Part shown: positions 17,101 through 24,312 of the stretch, piece by piece
Layout: each line of letters begins with the position of its first letter
How positions within the stretch are numbered: position 1 is the first letter of the stretch
Made by a program: the position numbers and the translations under genes
Assembly: GCA_002686955.1 (NCBI GenBank)
Contig: NYZA01000219.1
Span: forward strand, 1 to 39,480
DNA from: Gemmatimonadota bacterium
GTDB lineage: Bacteria; GCA-2686955
Length of the DNA: 39,480 nucleotides
Reading direction: 5' to 3'
The notes under the pieces: generated by a model
Databases searched by the model: none
What the model was told of the DNA's origin: nothing
Seen by the model: only the letters and a program-made list of their open reading frames with translations

Positions 17101-19107
17101 ACCACCAACGAACTTCTCAGCTTCGATTGAAAAATGTAGAGCCTCCTCACCGGCCGATTCCAGGTAGGCAAGTCCACCGCGCTTGCGGACATTCGCGGTC
17201 AATCGTTGTTTAGATTCTTGCTCGGTATCCAGCGCGACATCGATGCGGTACTGCCCAGAAGGCTCGTCAAAAGTCGGCCAGAAGAGGGCGAGACGGGTTG
17301 AGCCGACCGGTACCTCGATCTCTCGTACTACGTTGAAAACCGGCTCTTCCTCCCCCACTCGATGCACCCGCAGGTCGAGCCTGGCTTTGCGATCGACCCC
17401 TTTCCCGACGACAACCGTGGTGATCGGAAAACGCTCTCGATCGTACGCATCCCGGCCGGGGAGTTCCAGGTGCATATGCAGTGGAGCGATGGTGGGCACA
17501 TCCACGCTCAACTCCGCCCAGGATGGCTTGGGTCGGAGCTCGTAGGCTGGGTGGTGGAAGATTCCCGCTCGGCCGACTCCTGCACTGCGATGCAGCGCAC
17601 CACGTTGCCGGCGCTCCAATCCCCAGCGTGGATGAAAAACGGCCCCGCTGTTTCTCTTGTTGGGCGCCTGGAGATCGACCTCCATGGGGCCGATTCCGGT
17701 CGCGGTGGGTGGGAGATCGAGCAACTCGATGATTTGCGCTCCTGACCAGATCGGCGATTCGGGATCGAGGAGACCACCGGGATGAGCAGAAGGAAGGGCA
17801 ATGAGCTTCGGCTCCCCCCAGATCGCCCAGTCGAAGTTGCCGCGGCCCAGCGGATCGACCGTGAGGGTCAAGACGATCTCTCTGCCCTGGTAGTCGATCA
17901 GATCGACCAGCACGGGCGTCCAGCCCGGCTCCCTTACAACGGCCCTGTGGACTTCACGGGCCAGTCCACGGTCGCTTCTGGATTCACGAACCGACACTTG
18001 GAATTCCACGCCGTTCGACGAGGGAAATGCACCATCGGATAGGCCCATCCAGAACGCAAACCACACCCCCCCCCCAGGCGGCAGCTCAATCAGTTCGGCT
18101 GTGTCTCTGTTGGAGTAGTCCAGGAAAATAGGACCGGTGGTCTGCCCCATCGGCCCCATGTCGAGCTCGAAAGTGTAGCTTCCGGCGGCGACGCCGGTCG
18201 CGGCCCAGTGCACCTCATGGGTCTGCTCTCCCGGAGAGAGGGTGAGCTCGGTCTCTAGACGATCGACCTCCTCGTCGCCATCGAGAATCCGCAAGGCAAT
18301 CGGCGAGGTACCCGCCCAAGGTGATCGGCTGCGGATCTCGAAGATCGCTCCCGACCCTTCTGCTCCCGTCGGCCGATTGCTCAGCCAAGCAACCGAAATG
18401 TCGTGGACCGCGGGCAGATCGAGCAGCCACTCTCCCCAGGATGGAGCTGGGCGACTATGGGCAGGGTGATGGAAGATCGCCGGCTCCTTGACGCCTCCCG
18501 AAAGGTTCTCGGTTCCCGAGGTGCGGCCACCGGCATCGCGATAGGCATCGAAGGCGGCGCCACCCCCGATTCCACGGCGCGGCTGCAGCTTGGCCGCCCG
18601 CGAGCCGACACCGGTAGTGGCTTTGTGGGCCGTATCGACGAGGTCGACAACCAGATCTTCGCTTGGAGCCGCCCCCGCTCCTTCCCACTCGTCGGGTACG
18701 CGAACGATTCTGGCTCGCCCCCACGCGGCGAAGTCGTAGCTCGCTGAGTTGCGCTGACCGGGCGATACGACCAGTCGCAGCATGACAGGTCGTCCCTGCC
18801 ATCGGCTCAGCTCGACGGCAACGGGGTGCCATCCCTCTTCTTCGATGTTCATGTGCAAGATCGACTCGTGACCCGGTCGATTCGGCGTCCTCACTTCGAC
18901 CCCGAAGGTGACCCCATCCGATGCCGGAAACGCGCCGTCCAGCAGTCCGACATCGGCGACGAACCAGAGGCGATCTCCACGTGCGGAGGGGCATAGCGCG
19001 ACCAGGAGAAACAGGCAAACCGCGATCCACCGTCCTTGCCTGCCTTCGTGCCGGACCCCCATTTCGGACTCGCTCGTCGCTCGCGTATTCAAGAGCATCT
19101 GCATCAC
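14164..19107 (-). CDS. Giant secreted glycoside-hydrolase-like multidomain protein (GH42-like)
   Basis: This exported protein of 1647 residues has a signal peptide at about 16-44. It contains a tandem duplication: a jelly-roll module, an IFHHP module and an Ig-like domain at 45-345, and again at 346-640. A CBM6/35-like region follows (about 652-828, starting SIEAEKF). Next is a TIM-barrel-like part (about 970-1330), then a beta-galactosidase trimerisation-like GATase fold (1325-1440, with GGVLFASGGTGVRDEY and no Cys nucleophile), and a C-terminal beta-sandwich. This order resembles GH42-type enzymes. E1081 (SLGDEIPL) and E1210 (MPWSEDY) are my guesses for catalytic acids. The GTG start overlaps the permease stop (GTGA); an ATG at 19062 is a good alternative. 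Substrate and exact family are unknown. Confidence 0.75.
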   Translation of the reverse strand: MMQMLLNTRATSESEMGVRHEGRQGRWIAVCLFLLVALCPSARGDRLWFVADVGLLDGAFPASDGVTFGVEVRTPNRPGHESILHMNIEEEGWHPVAVELSRWQGRPVMLRLVVSPGQRNSASYDFAAWGRARIVRVPDEWEGAGAAPSEDLVVDLVDTAHKATTGVGSRAAKLQPRRGIGGGAAFDAYRDAGGRTSGTENLSGGVKEPAIFHHPAHSRPAPSWGEWLLDLPAVHDISVAWLSNRPTGAEGSGAIFEIRSRSPWAGTSPIALRILDGDEEVDRLETELTLSPGEQTHEVHWAATGVAAGSYTFELDMGPMGQTTGPIFLDYSNRDTAELIELPPGGGVWFAFWMGLSDGAFPSSNGVEFQVSVRESRSDRGLAREVHRAVVREPGWTPVLVDLIDYQGREIVLTLTVDPLGRGNFDWAIWGEPKLIALPSAHPGGLLDPESPIWSGAQIIELLDLPPTATGIGPMEVDLQAPNKRNSGAVFHPRWGLERRQRGALHRSAGVGRAGIFHHPAYELRPKPSWAELSVDVPTIAPLHMHLELPGRDAYDRERFPITTVVVGKGVDRKARLDLRVHRVGEEEPVFNVVREIEVPVGSTRLALFWPTFDEPSGQYRIDVALDTEQESKQRLTANVRKRGGLAYLESAGEEALHFSIEAEKFVGGPWRRADLCETYFSGFGGNFMSGQRCLSLPAEETEGEARATIRVPRSARYRVWAHFEAPTGFETRFGIRIVQDGEVVFDERYGDGDALKLWSFGSRDDIEARLVSDPVWPWGGGDNVVWQGHDYEVGLDAGTAEIILYGRDNGPMAADRNVDAIFLTTRKGIAPENPWLPYLDELATAGRVFVRFRNPEDAPDAINISGQTMLHRNPFLKKPFGLRKATELRPGEQSQWIDLGRDLDTTDETTLRIWVDSNTPEISPKLEAEFCGSRGESPIERVDWTGDQKKRNTVLFNIPPRYPEDGRVTSGEQVLEELVSSVKAVRFRGRMPRRFLIYPNRWDEHTMTAMSSSMRSSMFDLYGHMGFNTLRHLMPEAGEASDPANKVRIRRKIHLNHANVSREREAGIEREVHIVSLGDEIPLPRLHNYLPNAAWQAEFRLYVEGLGLGAKDLLPLEELHGTAEERWQRVRMVGPAEAKQYPRLYYHTIRFQGRIFTMEQGRLSEQVRVHYGDDVLIGANFSPHNYFELPSRKWIEIFREGGMTMPWSEDYLWQVPEVSTQVVGYLGDFMWAGAREAKLPIAFYAMPHTPNNTDEDLRRSAMSAIGHGAKIVNYFCAFPKQFWYENYVDAANVSRYLTMGELNHEIGAAEAYLLDGYPRRASVGIVVPDASDIWENAGTGTYGDCDDCKSILFSEERKALWLALRHLQIPVEIVPSADVRSGAIADYSTLYIAGGHVARDVARGLIDWVREGGVLFASGGTGVRDEYDRPSNLLPDLIGCRSLDVEKSVGLVRAKVELPRLEALGRVRMAEAGSFDAVALRQRWSVKNAEVLGRFENGDPAIVIARHGRGSVVGAAALPGLAYVRSAIPIRPWDRGCRAVSMNHWLPSEFDRAARSVIAMPLQLAGVGSPARCSNPLVEPNLLEGPSRAALVLVNFTDSPIETLSIELDLGWTPSRIRSVRGTAIERRGRTLMLSLGVSDILMIDR
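17188..18975 (-). repeat. Tandem duplication of a ~300-residue module inside the giant protein
   Basis: Residues 45-345 and 346-640 align along their length. Shared landmarks are DGAFPASDGV / DGAFPSSNGV, EEGWHPVAVEL / EPGWTPVLVDL, FAAWG / WAIWGEP, TGVGS / TGIGP, and AIFHHPAHSRPAPSW / GIFHHPAYELRPKPSW, each followed by an Ig-like stretch. The copies have diverged strongly at DNA level, so the duplication is old. Confidence 0.8.
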
Positions 19108-20345
19108 TCGGTTCGAAGGGACTCTATCGGATCCATCGCCGCGGCCCGCCGTGCCGGCATCAGCCCAAAGAAGAGCCCGACTCCACCACTGAAAAAGATC
19201 GCCAACAGGAGTACCGGGACCGGAAAGCGCGGCTCGACCGGCTCCGACAGAAAGGTGGCGATCGCGCCCGCGAGCCCTCGCCCGAGGCCAACACCACAGA
19301 GCGCACCGATCGCGCCCCCGACCACCGTCACGGTCGAAGCCTCCATCAGGAACTGCGCCATCACGTCTCTGTTCGCCGCGCCGATCGCCTTGCGAATCCC
19401 GATCTCACGGGTTCTCTCGGTCACTGAAGCCAGCATGATATTCATGATTCCGATGCCGCCGACCAGAAGCGAAATCCCGGCGATTCCGCCCAGGGTCAAG
19501 TTGATCAGAAGAGTAACGTTGGCGATCCTCTCGAGAATCGCTTCTTCGCGATCAACACGGAAGTCCGCTCCACCTTTGTGATTGGCGATCAGAACCGCCC
19601 GAACCGAGCGTTCGACCTCTGGTGCATCGGCTGGGCTGCGAAGCTGCAAGACGATGCGCGATAGGTGATCTGAACGGGTCAATCGCCGCTGAGCGGTCTC
19701 GATCGGAAGAACTACCACGTCGTCGGTGTCACGAAAAATGCTGGTTCCCCGCTCAGCGAGCACACCGACCACGACCAGACGCAGGGGACCGAGTCGGATC
19801 TCTCTGCCGAGAATCGACGAGACGGTGGCACCAGGAAAGAAATCACGGGCGACCTCGGACCCGATCAAGCACACCAGCTCCCCCGCGTCCAGAGGGGCCA
19901 ATCCCCTGCCCGATTGCAGATGCCATTTCCGGGCTCCGACCCCGCCCGCTCGCAAGCCGAGGTACGAAACCGATCGACTCACACGCCCCGCGGCCGCGGA
20001 GAGAGTTCCGGTTACTTCCGGCAACACCTCCTTCACGCGCCCGCGGGAGCGTTCCCGATCCATATCTCGCACATCTTGCCAGGTGAGCTGCTCCGGCTCA
20101 GGATTTCGCCTCCAGTCGCCCTCCCGCTTCACCCACCGCGGTTCTCCCCGAACGTTGACTTGATCCGCTGCACCCACTTCGCCTAGCTGGGAGATGACCG
20201 AATCCCGCATTCCCTCGCCGATCGACACGGCCGCGATCACCGAAGCCACACCGATCACGATCCCCAGCATCGAGAGGCCACTGCGAAAGCGGTGCGCCGC
20301 GATCTCCGTCACCCCGAGTCGAATTCCGAGCAGGAACGAGCTCAT
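19104..20345 (-). CDS. MacB/FtsX-like ABC transporter permease (no ATPase domain)
   Basis: This 413-residue inner-membrane permease of the MacB type is a mechanotransmission ABC subunit. A first helix (SMLGIVIGVASVIAAVSIGEGM) is followed by a periplasmic MacB core domain (about 50-270) and the FtsX-type bundle of three helices, with the signature VGGIGIMNIMLASVTERTREIGIRKAIGA. It ends in ARRAAAMDPIESLR, typical for the family. The ATG at 20345 overlaps the adaptor stop (ATGA); the track ORF extends upstream into the adaptor gene. There is no ABC ATPase here or anywhere in the window, so the nucleotide-binding subunit must be encoded elsewhere. In operon with the lipoprotein adaptor and two secreted hydrolases. 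Confidence 0.91.
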   Translation of the reverse strand: MSSFLLGIRLGVTEIAAHRFRSGLSMLGIVIGVASVIAAVSIGEGMRDSVISQLGEVGAADQVNVRGEPRWVKREGDWRRNPEPEQLTWQDVRDMDRERSRGRVKEVLPEVTGTLSAAAGRVSRSVSYLGLRAGGVGARKWHLQSGRGLAPLDAGELVCLIGSEVARDFFPGATVSSILGREIRLGPLRLVVVGVLAERGTSIFRDTDDVVVLPIETAQRRLTRSDHLSRIVLQLRSPADAPEVERSVRAVLIANHKGGADFRVDREEAILERIANVTLLINLTLGGIAGISLLVGGIGIMNIMLASVTERTREIGIRKAIGAANRDVMAQFLMEASTVTVVGGAIGALCGVGLGRGLAGAIATFLSEPVEPRFPVPVLLLAIFFSGGVGLFFGLMPARRAAAMDPIESLRTE

Positions 20346-21505
20346 CCGGTTCCGATCCGCCCCAGAAGCGCGGGATCCGGCAGATCGGGCGGGCCAAGCT
20401 CGGCCCTCGGGTAGCGAAGAACCTCGTCCCCCTCGTCCAGGCCAGATTTGATCTCTACCCAGTTTTCGTCGCGCAAACCCAGCTCCACGGCGATCGGCGA
20501 CTCCGCTACGCGATTCAGCACCTCCCACCCACCCGATTCCGAGGACCGAACCGATTCCACCGGCAGCGCGAGAACCCGAAGCGCCTCATCCAGCACGAGA
20601 TCGATTCTGCAGGTCATGCCCGGCTTCAAGCGCTTCGCTGAAGCCTCCAGAGCGATCGTCACCTCGAACTCCACGCGGTCGTTCCCTTCCGGCCTCTGAA
20701 TCGCGGCCACCGCGACCCGCTCGACAGCTCCCTGGAAACAAGCGTCGGGCAGCGCCTCCACCGCCACCTGAACGGGAGCCCCAGGCTCGACGTACTTCAC
20801 ATCCGCCTGATCGACGCGGCAATGAACCACCAATCCGCCGAGATCTCCAATGGTGAAGAGCTCTTTGCCGGTCCCGGGGGTCCCGAACGCCGACCGAACG
20901 ACCTCACCTATCTCCAGGGAGCGGCGCAAGACCGTACCGCTGACCGGCGCGAGGATATCCGCCGCCCCCACCCGCACCCGTGCCGCGCCACCACCCTCTT
21001 CTTCCATCGTGCGCAGCTGCGTACGTCGAAGCTCGAGTGTCGCCTGGGCGACATCGAGCTCCGCGGCCACCAGATCGAGCTCATCGGCGGCGGCGCGTCC
21101 TTCTCGCACGAGCTGCTTCCTCCGGTCTCGCTCCTCCAGCGCGAGAGCAAACGAAATGCTGTCCTGTAGAACCGCGACCCTCGTGCTGAGATACCGAAGG
21201 TGCTCATTCGGCTCGACATTCAACGTTGCCAAGACGCTCCCCTTTTCAACGAGATCTCCTTCAGCGACAGCCAGGGCGGCCACGGTTCCGCCCAGTCGCG
21301 ATCGAACGACCACCGATGATCTGGGGGCGATCGATCCGGATTCGCGCAAGCGGCGCACGATATCGATCTTCTGAACCGTGACGACGGCCGGCTGATTCTC
21401 GGTCTGGCGCGAGGGGGCGCCACAACCGGCGACCACGGCCTGCACCCCCAGCAGAGGCCAGGCCGCTCTCCAGGCTACTCCGCGACGCTTTCTACTGCCG
21501 GCCAC
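20342..21505 (-). CDS. Lipoprotein HlyD/MacA-family efflux adaptor
   Basis: This is a periplasmic adaptor of 387 residues that would connect the MacB-like permease to an outer-membrane channel. From the GTG at 21505 the N-terminus is basic then hydrophobic and ends in the lipobox VAGC at Cys28, so it is likely lipid-anchored. The two lipoyl halves are seen around 45-95 (GTVAALAVAEGDLVEKGSVLATL, in part) and around 195 (ILAPVSGTVLRRS), separated by a coiled-coil hairpin (about 100-175). The beta-barrel and membrane-proximal domains follow. The track ORF starts 51 residues earlier with TTG and no ribosome site. The GTG start overlaps the small upstream membrane gene by 31 bp and suggests coupling. 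Confidence 0.86.
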   Translation of the reverse strand: MAGSRKRRGVAWRAAWPLLGVQAVVAGCGAPSRQTENQPAVVTVQKIDIVRRLRESGSIAPRSSVVVRSRLGGTVAALAVAEGDLVEKGSVLATLNVEPNEHLRYLSTRVAVLQDSISFALALEERDRRKQLVREGRAAADELDLVAAELDVAQATLELRRTQLRTMEEEGGGAARVRVGAADILAPVSGTVLRRSLEIGEVVRSAFGTPGTGKELFTIGDLGGLVVHCRVDQADVKYVEPGAPVQVAVEALPDACFQGAVERVAVAAIQRPEGNDRVEFEVTIALEASAKRLKPGMTCRIDLVLDEALRVLALPVESVRSSESGGWEVLNRVAESPIAVELGLRDENWVEIKSGLDEGDEVLRYPRAELGPPDLPDPALLGRIGTG

Positions 21506-21600
21506 GGTGTGCTCGCGCGAGCCCCTCCCCACAGAATCAGCCCAAGGGCAAAGGTCACGAAGACGGTGAATAGAAGATTTCCGAAACGGCGCGCGGGCAA
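21475..21600 (-). CDS. 41-aa single-helix membrane protein (not in ORF track)
   Basis: This is a short frame read by eye between spoVR and the efflux adaptor. It starts with TTG preceded by a strong ribosome site (GGGAGGT, about 3 nt spacing). The product has a basic N-terminus (PARRFGN) and a single hydrophobic helix (LLFTVFVTFALGLILWGG, about 9-26), then a short polar tail ending VESVAE. Its last 31 bp overlap the adaptor start in another frame. I do not recognise a family. Small single-helix proteins often act as accessory subunits of membrane complexes, so a role with the adaptor/permease is plausible, but that is inference from position only. Confidence 0.55.
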   Translation of the reverse strand: MPARRFGNLLFTVFVTFALGLILWGGARASTPWPAVESVAE

Positions 21601-21681
21601 TGGACCTCCCGATGGTTCGGCGAAGGCCAAAGCTAGCGACTCCGTCGAACCAGGTCAAGCGCGCCGGTACTCCGACATCGC

Positions 21682-23163
21682 CTACTCCTCGGTGATCTCC
21701 TCGCCATCAAAAGAAAGAACGAAGTCCTTCTTTTCGCTTCTCGACGCAATGTGGACCGGGCGGCTCCAGACACGGTAGAGGTTCTTGAGCGTCGCAATCG
21801 CCTTGTCGAGATCCAGGACGGTGCCTTCGAAGCGGTGCTGCAAGAGAAGCTCTCCCCGGTTTCGATGATTCGCATCGATGACATCGATCAGTGGGTTGCC
21901 CATGTTCGTGAGAGAGAAGAGCAGACGTTCCTTGATCCGCTTGAACTCCCGCGATTCGATCTCGTACCGCTCGGCTGAGGAATTGTAGGAAAAGCTGAAG
22001 AAGTTGTTTCGACGACAGAAATCCTCGGTCAGAAACTCATCTATGAAGGTCACATCGTTGTAAAGACGCCTCACCTCGAAGATCTTCTCGCGACCCAACC
22101 CCAAGTGTCGATCCCAATCTCTGCGCTCTTCGAAAGAGTCACACATTTCGTAGTCGACCCCGAAGCGGCCGCGATCCCAACGGTCCTCGATATCACGAAA
22201 GAGCTCGATTCCGATCTTGTAGGGATTCACCTGCCGGCCGGAATTGGCCGTCACTCCGGCGTGCTTCTGTGCATAGTCGACTATCTCGGCATCGTCGAGG
22301 ATCTCCGTTGTCATCAGGGTACTGTGCCAATATGAAGCCCATCCTTCGTTCATGATCTTGGTTTGACCCTGCGGTGCGAAGTACAACGCTTCTTCTCTCA
22401 CGATCTCCAGGATTTCCCGCTGCCATGGTTCGGCCGGCGCATGTTCCACCAAGAAGGCCATTACGTCACGCACCGGTTCAGACGGGAACTGTTTCGATCG
22501 TCTCTCTTTCCCCTCCATAGACGCACGCTGCGCCACGATGAACTCAGGCGGGTTGATGTAGTCCTCCATGTAGGATTTCGCTCTGAGTCGAGGGACACCG
22601 TCACTCTGATCCGTCCCTGCGCCGTTCTTCTCGGTGCGCGGAGTGCGACGAATTCCGCCGGCGTGAACGTCTACGAGGTTCTCCAGAGACAAACACACAT
22701 CGATGAACTCTTCGACTTTATCCTGGCCGAATCTGGCCATCAACGACCTGACTCGTGAGGCGTGATTCGCCATCTCGTCCATCATCTTCCGATTCGTATG
22801 CGAAAACCACATGTTGTTCTTGAAGAAGTCACAGTGCCCGTATACATGCGCCATCACCATCTTCTGGGTTATCATCTCATTCGATTGGAGCAGGTATGCG
22901 TAACAAGGGTCGTTGTTTATTACCAATTCATAGATGGTCTGCAGCCCATAGGCGTACCCTTTGGTAAGACGATTGAATTCCATCCCCCAGCGCCAATGCG
23001 GATAACGAGTCGGGAAGCCCTGGTACGCCGCGATCGAGTTGATCGTCTTGTAGTCGAGAACCTCGAAGATGACCTCATAGGTATCGAGTCCGGCTCCTTC
23101 GACGATCTCTCGAATGCGATACTTGGCGGCCTTTAGATCGCTCGGGAATGCAGTATGAATCAC
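21682..23163 (-). CDS. spoVR: SpoVR family protein (YcgB-like)
   Basis: This cytoplasmic protein of 493 residues belongs to the SpoVR/YcgB family, which is linked to spore cortex formation in Bacillus and to starvation or stationary phase in other bacteria; its biochemical activity is unknown. Family stretches include YPHWRWGMEFNRLTKGYAYG, VMAHVYGHCDFFKNN, NEGWASYWH and NPYKIGIELFRDIEDRWDRG. The histidine-rich part (AHVYGHCDF, NEGWASYWH) is conserved and has a metal-site look. It lies 3 nt after yeaH and closes the well-known prkA-yeaH-spoVR trio. It is full length. Confidence 0.95.
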   Translation of the reverse strand: MIHTAFPSDLKAAKYRIREIVEGAGLDTYEVIFEVLDYKTINSIAAYQGFPTRYPHWRWGMEFNRLTKGYAYGLQTIYELVINNDPCYAYLLQSNEMITQKMVMAHVYGHCDFFKNNMWFSHTNRKMMDEMANHASRVRSLMARFGQDKVEEFIDVCLSLENLVDVHAGGIRRTPRTEKNGAGTDQSDGVPRLRAKSYMEDYINPPEFIVAQRASMEGKERRSKQFPSEPVRDVMAFLVEHAPAEPWQREILEIVREEALYFAPQGQTKIMNEGWASYWHSTLMTTEILDDAEIVDYAQKHAGVTANSGRQVNPYKIGIELFRDIEDRWDRGRFGVDYEMCDSFEERRDWDRHLGLGREKIFEVRRLYNDVTFIDEFLTEDFCRRNNFFSFSYNSSAERYEIESREFKRIKERLLFSLTNMGNPLIDVIDANHRNRGELLLQHRFEGTVLDLDKAIATLKNLYRVWSRPVHIASRSEKKDFVLSFDGEEITEE

Positions 23164-23166
23164 GAC

Positions 23167-24270
23167 TCAGTTGCCCTTTCCGAGGAATTCCTTGATGGAG
23201 CCATGAATCCCATCTCGGCCCTGAATATCGCTTAGCACGACCTTCTCATCACTCGAGAACTGGTGCCTCAGATCCTTGATGAACTGCCCGGAACCATAGG
23301 GCGATTGAACCTGCCCGTACCCGAATAGGTTGGCGTCTGGGACTAGTCGAGACTTGAGAATTTCGAGGCAGACTTCCGTGTCGCCGCCACCCCAGTTGTC
23401 ACCATCGGAGAAATGGAAGAGGTAGATGTTCCAATCTTGCGGAGGGTAGTTGGCGCCTATGATTTCGGCCGCCTTGGTGTAGGCAGAGCTGATTCTGGTG
23501 CCACCGGATTCGCGGGTATGGAAGAACGTCTCTCTGTCGACTTCGTGTGCCACGGCGTCGTGAATGATGTAGCGGGTTTCGAGTTCTTTGTATTGGGCTC
23601 TGAGCCAGGTGTCGATCCAGAAGCTCTCGATTCGTACGATCTCTTTCTGCTCGTCACCCATCGAGCCCGATACGTCCATCATGTAGACAATCGCGGCGTT
23701 GAACTCCGGATGGACGACATCAACCCAAGATCTGTAGCGTCGATCTTCTCTGATCGGTGTGAAGATCGGTTTCTTTGGATCGAAGGTCCCCGCCATGATT
23801 TGACGCTTGAGCGATTCCCTGTATGTCCGCTTGAAATGACGCAACCCCTCCGGCCCAACTCGGCGGATCCCGCTGTAGCGCCTGTAGGTGGCGGTGATCG
23901 ACTTTGCGCCTTTCGGCTCGATCCTGGGTAGCTCGAGCTCTTCACCGAGAATCTCGGCCAGCTCATCGAGAGATACGTCCACCTCGAGTACGTGTTGCCC
24001 TTCATCCTCCCCAGCGGGGCCCGGCTGGCCGCCCTCGCCAGGACCGACCGGTTGGCCTGGCTCCCCGTCGCCTTGACCGACTCCGCCCGATCCACCAGTG
24101 CCGAAACGAAAACGCGGAATATCGATCTCGGGCAGAGGGATGGAGATGACATCCTTGCCCTTCTTGCCGAAGAGCTCGCCTCGGCTCATGTACTGCTTCA
24201 GCTCTTTGCGAATCCGTCCCTTGACGATATGACGGAATCGGGCGGCGTCCCGTTCGATCTTCGACACCAT
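23167..24270 (-). CDS. yeaH: YeaH/YhbH (DUF444) protein
   Basis: This 367-residue DUF444 protein is the usual partner of the PrkA kinase. The N-terminal part is basic ([21 protein letters not shown], in part). A Gly/Pro-rich linker runs from about 57 to 91. The C-terminal half resembles a von Willebrand A domain with a MIDAS-like D199-V-S-G-S in [14 protein letters not shown]. The family member YhbH is needed for sporulation in Bacillus, while YeaH goes with YeaG in enteric starvation responses. The gene begins 42 nt after prkA and ends 3 nt before spoVR, a typical operon spacing. The exact biochemical role is not established. Confidence 0.94.
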   Translation of the reverse strand: MVSKIERDAARFRHIVKGRIRKELKQYMSRGELFGKKGKDVISIPLPEIDIPRFRFGTGGSGGVGQGDGEPGQPVGPGEGGQPGPAGEDEGQHVLEVDVSLDELAEILGEELELPRIEPKGAKSITATYRRYSGIRRVGPEGLRHFKRTYRESLKRQIMAGTFDPKKPIFTPIREDRRYRSWVDVVHPEFNAAIVYMMDVSGSMGDEQKEIVRIESFWIDTWLRAQYKELETRYIIHDAVAHEVDRETFFHTRESGGTRISSAYTKAAEIIGANYPPQDWNIYLFHFSDGDNWGGGDTEVCLEILKSRLVPDANLFGYGQVQSPYGSGQFIKDLRHQFSSDEKVVLSDIQGRDGIHGSIKEFLGKGN

Positions 24271-24312
24271 GGCTCCTCTCGAAGTCGATCGGTGGCCTGG
24301 ATGGCCACTCCG

